From contig DGOW01000045.1 in assembly GCA_002390225.1 (NCBI GenBank), positions 1 through 24,771 on the forward strand: DNA of 24,771 nucleotides, in the 5' to 3' direction. The notes under the pieces were generated by a model. The model ran no database searches and was not told the origin of the DNA. It saw only the letters and a program-made list of their open reading frames with translations. Shown here piece by piece: positions 23,812 through 24,771 of the stretch (positions within the stretch are counted from its first letter, which is position 1; each line of letters starts with the position of its first letter). This stretch comes from Gemmatimonadales bacterium UBA4456 (GTDB lineage: Bacteria > Gemmatimonadota > Gemmatimonadetes > Longimicrobiales > Gaopeijiaceae). A program made the position numbers and the translations under genes.

Positions 23812-23834
23812 CGCAGCCCTCACCGAGGGCAGCG
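23812..23834. repeat. Dyad-symmetric element in the alr/mazG divergent gap
   Basis: GCCCTC and GAGGGC flank ACC at 23816-23830. After an A:A mismatch the symmetry continues with CGC at 23812-23814 and GCG at 23832-23834. It lies near the middle of the roughly 99-base gap between the two divergent starts. That placement suits an operator for a dimeric regulator of both genes, or an RNA hairpin in the mazG leader. No sigma-70-like boxes stand out beside it. Confidence 0.4.
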
Positions 23835-23867
23835 TCGAACTCCGTCCGACACCTGGGATCGACCGAC

Positions 23868-24659
23868 ATGAACGGCTCCAATCAAATGCACCACTTCCCC
23901 GGTCCAGGCACCCTCGATCGGGCATTGAATCTCGTCCGCTTCCTCCGCCAGGAATGCCCGTGGGATGCCAGGCAGACAGCAGAGTCGCTGATTCCTCATC
24001 TGCTCGAGGAAACGCATGAGGTCGTCGACGCGATCCGTGAGGGTGACGACCACGGGCTCGAAGGAGAACTCGGAGACCTCCTGCTCAACCTTGCCTTCCA
24101 GATCGTCGTAATAGAGGAGGCCGGCGCCATCGACGCTGACTCTGTCTACGCCCGACTGGAAGCCAAGATGATCGCCCGTCATCCGCACATCTTTGGCGAC
24201 GGCGAGCAGCGAGACTGGGAGGAGATGAAGGCAGAGGAGCGCTCCGCCGACGAACGCGTGCTCACGGGCCTCGCAAAGGGCTTGGATCCACTGACCCGCT
24301 CCCACCGAATCCAGGAACGCGTCGCTGGCGTCGGCTTCGACTGGGACGACGTGAGCGGGGCACTCGACAAGGTCAGCGAGGAACTGACCGAGACTGCGGA
24401 AGCCCTTGGGTCCGACGACTTCATGGAAGAGGTCGGAGATCTGCTCTTCGCCTGTGTGAATGTTGCCCGGCTTGGAGGCGCACACCCTACGACGGCATTG
24501 GCCCGGGCCAATACGAAGTTCACGCGTCGCTTCGAGGCGCTGGAAGGGCTGGCGCGCGAACGCAGCATCGACTTGGCCACGGCCGGACTACCCGCGCTCG
24601 ACAAGCTCTGGGATGAAGTGAAGGCGGTGGAACGGGCCGGAGACCCGAACGACCCTTGA
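23868..24659 (+). CDS. mazG: Nucleoside triphosphate pyrophosphohydrolase MazG
   Basis: MazG hydrolyses NTPs or dNTPs to monophosphate and pyrophosphate, cleaning up the nucleotide pool. Two MazG helical domains are visible. The first has CPWDARQTAESL, then EETHEVVDAI and ELGDLLLNLAFQ, giving the ExxE...ExxD metal pattern, and RHPHIFGD. The second has SEELTETAEAL and EEVGDLLFACVNVARLGG. The 263 residues from ATG 23868 equal the E. coli length. Other in-frame starts are 23781, which would run through the dyad element with proline-rich non-family sequence, and 23886. The ribosome site is weak (GGGA 9 nt upstream). Confidence 0.92.
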   Translation: MNGSNQMHHFPGPGTLDRALNLVRFLRQECPWDARQTAESLIPHLLEETHEVVDAIREGDDHGLEGELGDLLLNLAFQIVVIEEAGAIDADSVYARLEAKMIARHPHIFGDGEQRDWEEMKAEERSADERVLTGLAKGLDPLTRSHRIQERVAGVGFDWDDVSGALDKVSEELTETAEALGSDDFMEEVGDLLFACVNVARLGGAHPTTALARANTKFTRRFEALEGLARERSIDLATAGLPALDKLWDEVKAVERAGDPNDP

Positions 24660-24680
24660 CGGCGACCGGCCGTGATTCGC

Positions 24681-24771
24681 CTAGTAGCCCGCGCCCTTGT
24701 CGACGACGTTCTCCCAATCCTCGATCGGGTGATCGTGCAGATGCCGATCGAGATTCCTCAGAATGAGGTCG
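24681..24771 (-). CDS. C-terminus of a probable D-2-hydroxyacid dehydrogenase (5' part outside window)
   Basis: Reading the minus strand from the right edge gives an open frame of 29 residues ending at TAG 24681-24683. It contains LRNLDRHLHDHP and ends ENVVDKGAGY. That resembles the ENLRRYLAGEPLxNVVDxxxGY tail of NAD-dependent D-isomer 2-hydroxyacid dehydrogenases (phosphoglycerate or glyoxylate/hydroxypyruvate reductase type). Only the tail is present, so the specificity and even the family call are tentative. It converges with mazG across a 21-base gap in which only a 5-bp GGCGA/TCGCC stem is seen. Confidence 0.5.
   Translation of the reverse strand, partial: DLILRNLDRHLHDHPIEDWENVVDKGAGY

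Noticed and set aside
23781..23867. N-terminal extension of MazG to ATG 23781
   Set aside because: It adds proline- and serine-rich residues absent from the family and would remove most of the divergent control region; the start at 23868 gives the E. coli length. Not excluded without homologues.
24661..24681. GGCGA/TCGCC stem between mazG and the edge gene as a terminator
   Set aside because: Only 5 bp with an 11-nt loop and no T-run; chance is a sufficient explanation in GC-rich sequence.

Overview
The window is a gene-dense, GC-rich stretch of a bacterial chromosome with no tRNA, rRNA, insertion sequence, CRISPR array or phage gene visible. Lipoprotein signals, an outer-membrane beta-barrel and many GTG/TTG starts indicate a diderm. 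The gene families and signal-peptide style suggest Gemmatimonadota or a near relative, but this is inference without a marker gene.

Left half, plus strand (1-10336): one compact run. It holds the end of a transaldolase-type aldolase, a lipid-anchored HtrA-type protease, purB, purC, psd, pssA, purS, purQ, purL and purF. From the aldolase to purF no gap exceeds one base, and most junctions are 1-8 nt stop/start overlaps, so the run reads as a translationally coupled operon whose promoter lies left of the window. It supplies much of de novo purine synthesis (PurF, the PurS/PurQ/PurL FGAM synthase, PurC, PurB). Inserted between purC and purS are the two enzymes that make phosphatidylethanolamine from CDP-diacylglycerol (PssA, then Psd). 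After a 122-nt gap come an exported penicillin-binding-protein-like serine hydrolase and adenosine deaminase (10459-12990).

Right half, minus strand (23768 down to 13047): a second long run. It contains alr (D-alanine for peptidoglycan), a large lipoprotein, an outer-membrane barrel protein, mtaB and miaB (both methylthiolate tRNA at A37), a small LapA-domain membrane protein, comEC (DNA-uptake channel), an exported NIPSNAP protein and fbp (fructose-1,6-bisphosphatase). Most of its junctions are also 4-nt overlaps. The two runs converge at 12991-13046, where inverted repeats lie.

Right end: mazG (nucleotide pyrophosphohydrolase) diverges from alr across about 100 bases containing a clear dyad. 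The C-terminus of a probable D-2-hydroxyacid dehydrogenase enters on the minus strand at the edge.

Most genes are well-known housekeeping families. What deserves a second look is the arrangement (phospholipid genes within the purine operon, a protease at its head, two tRNA methylthiotransferases between envelope genes and comEC), the unassigned lipoprotein/barrel pair, and the secreted NIPSNAP. I found no clearly new defence, mobile or regulatory system.
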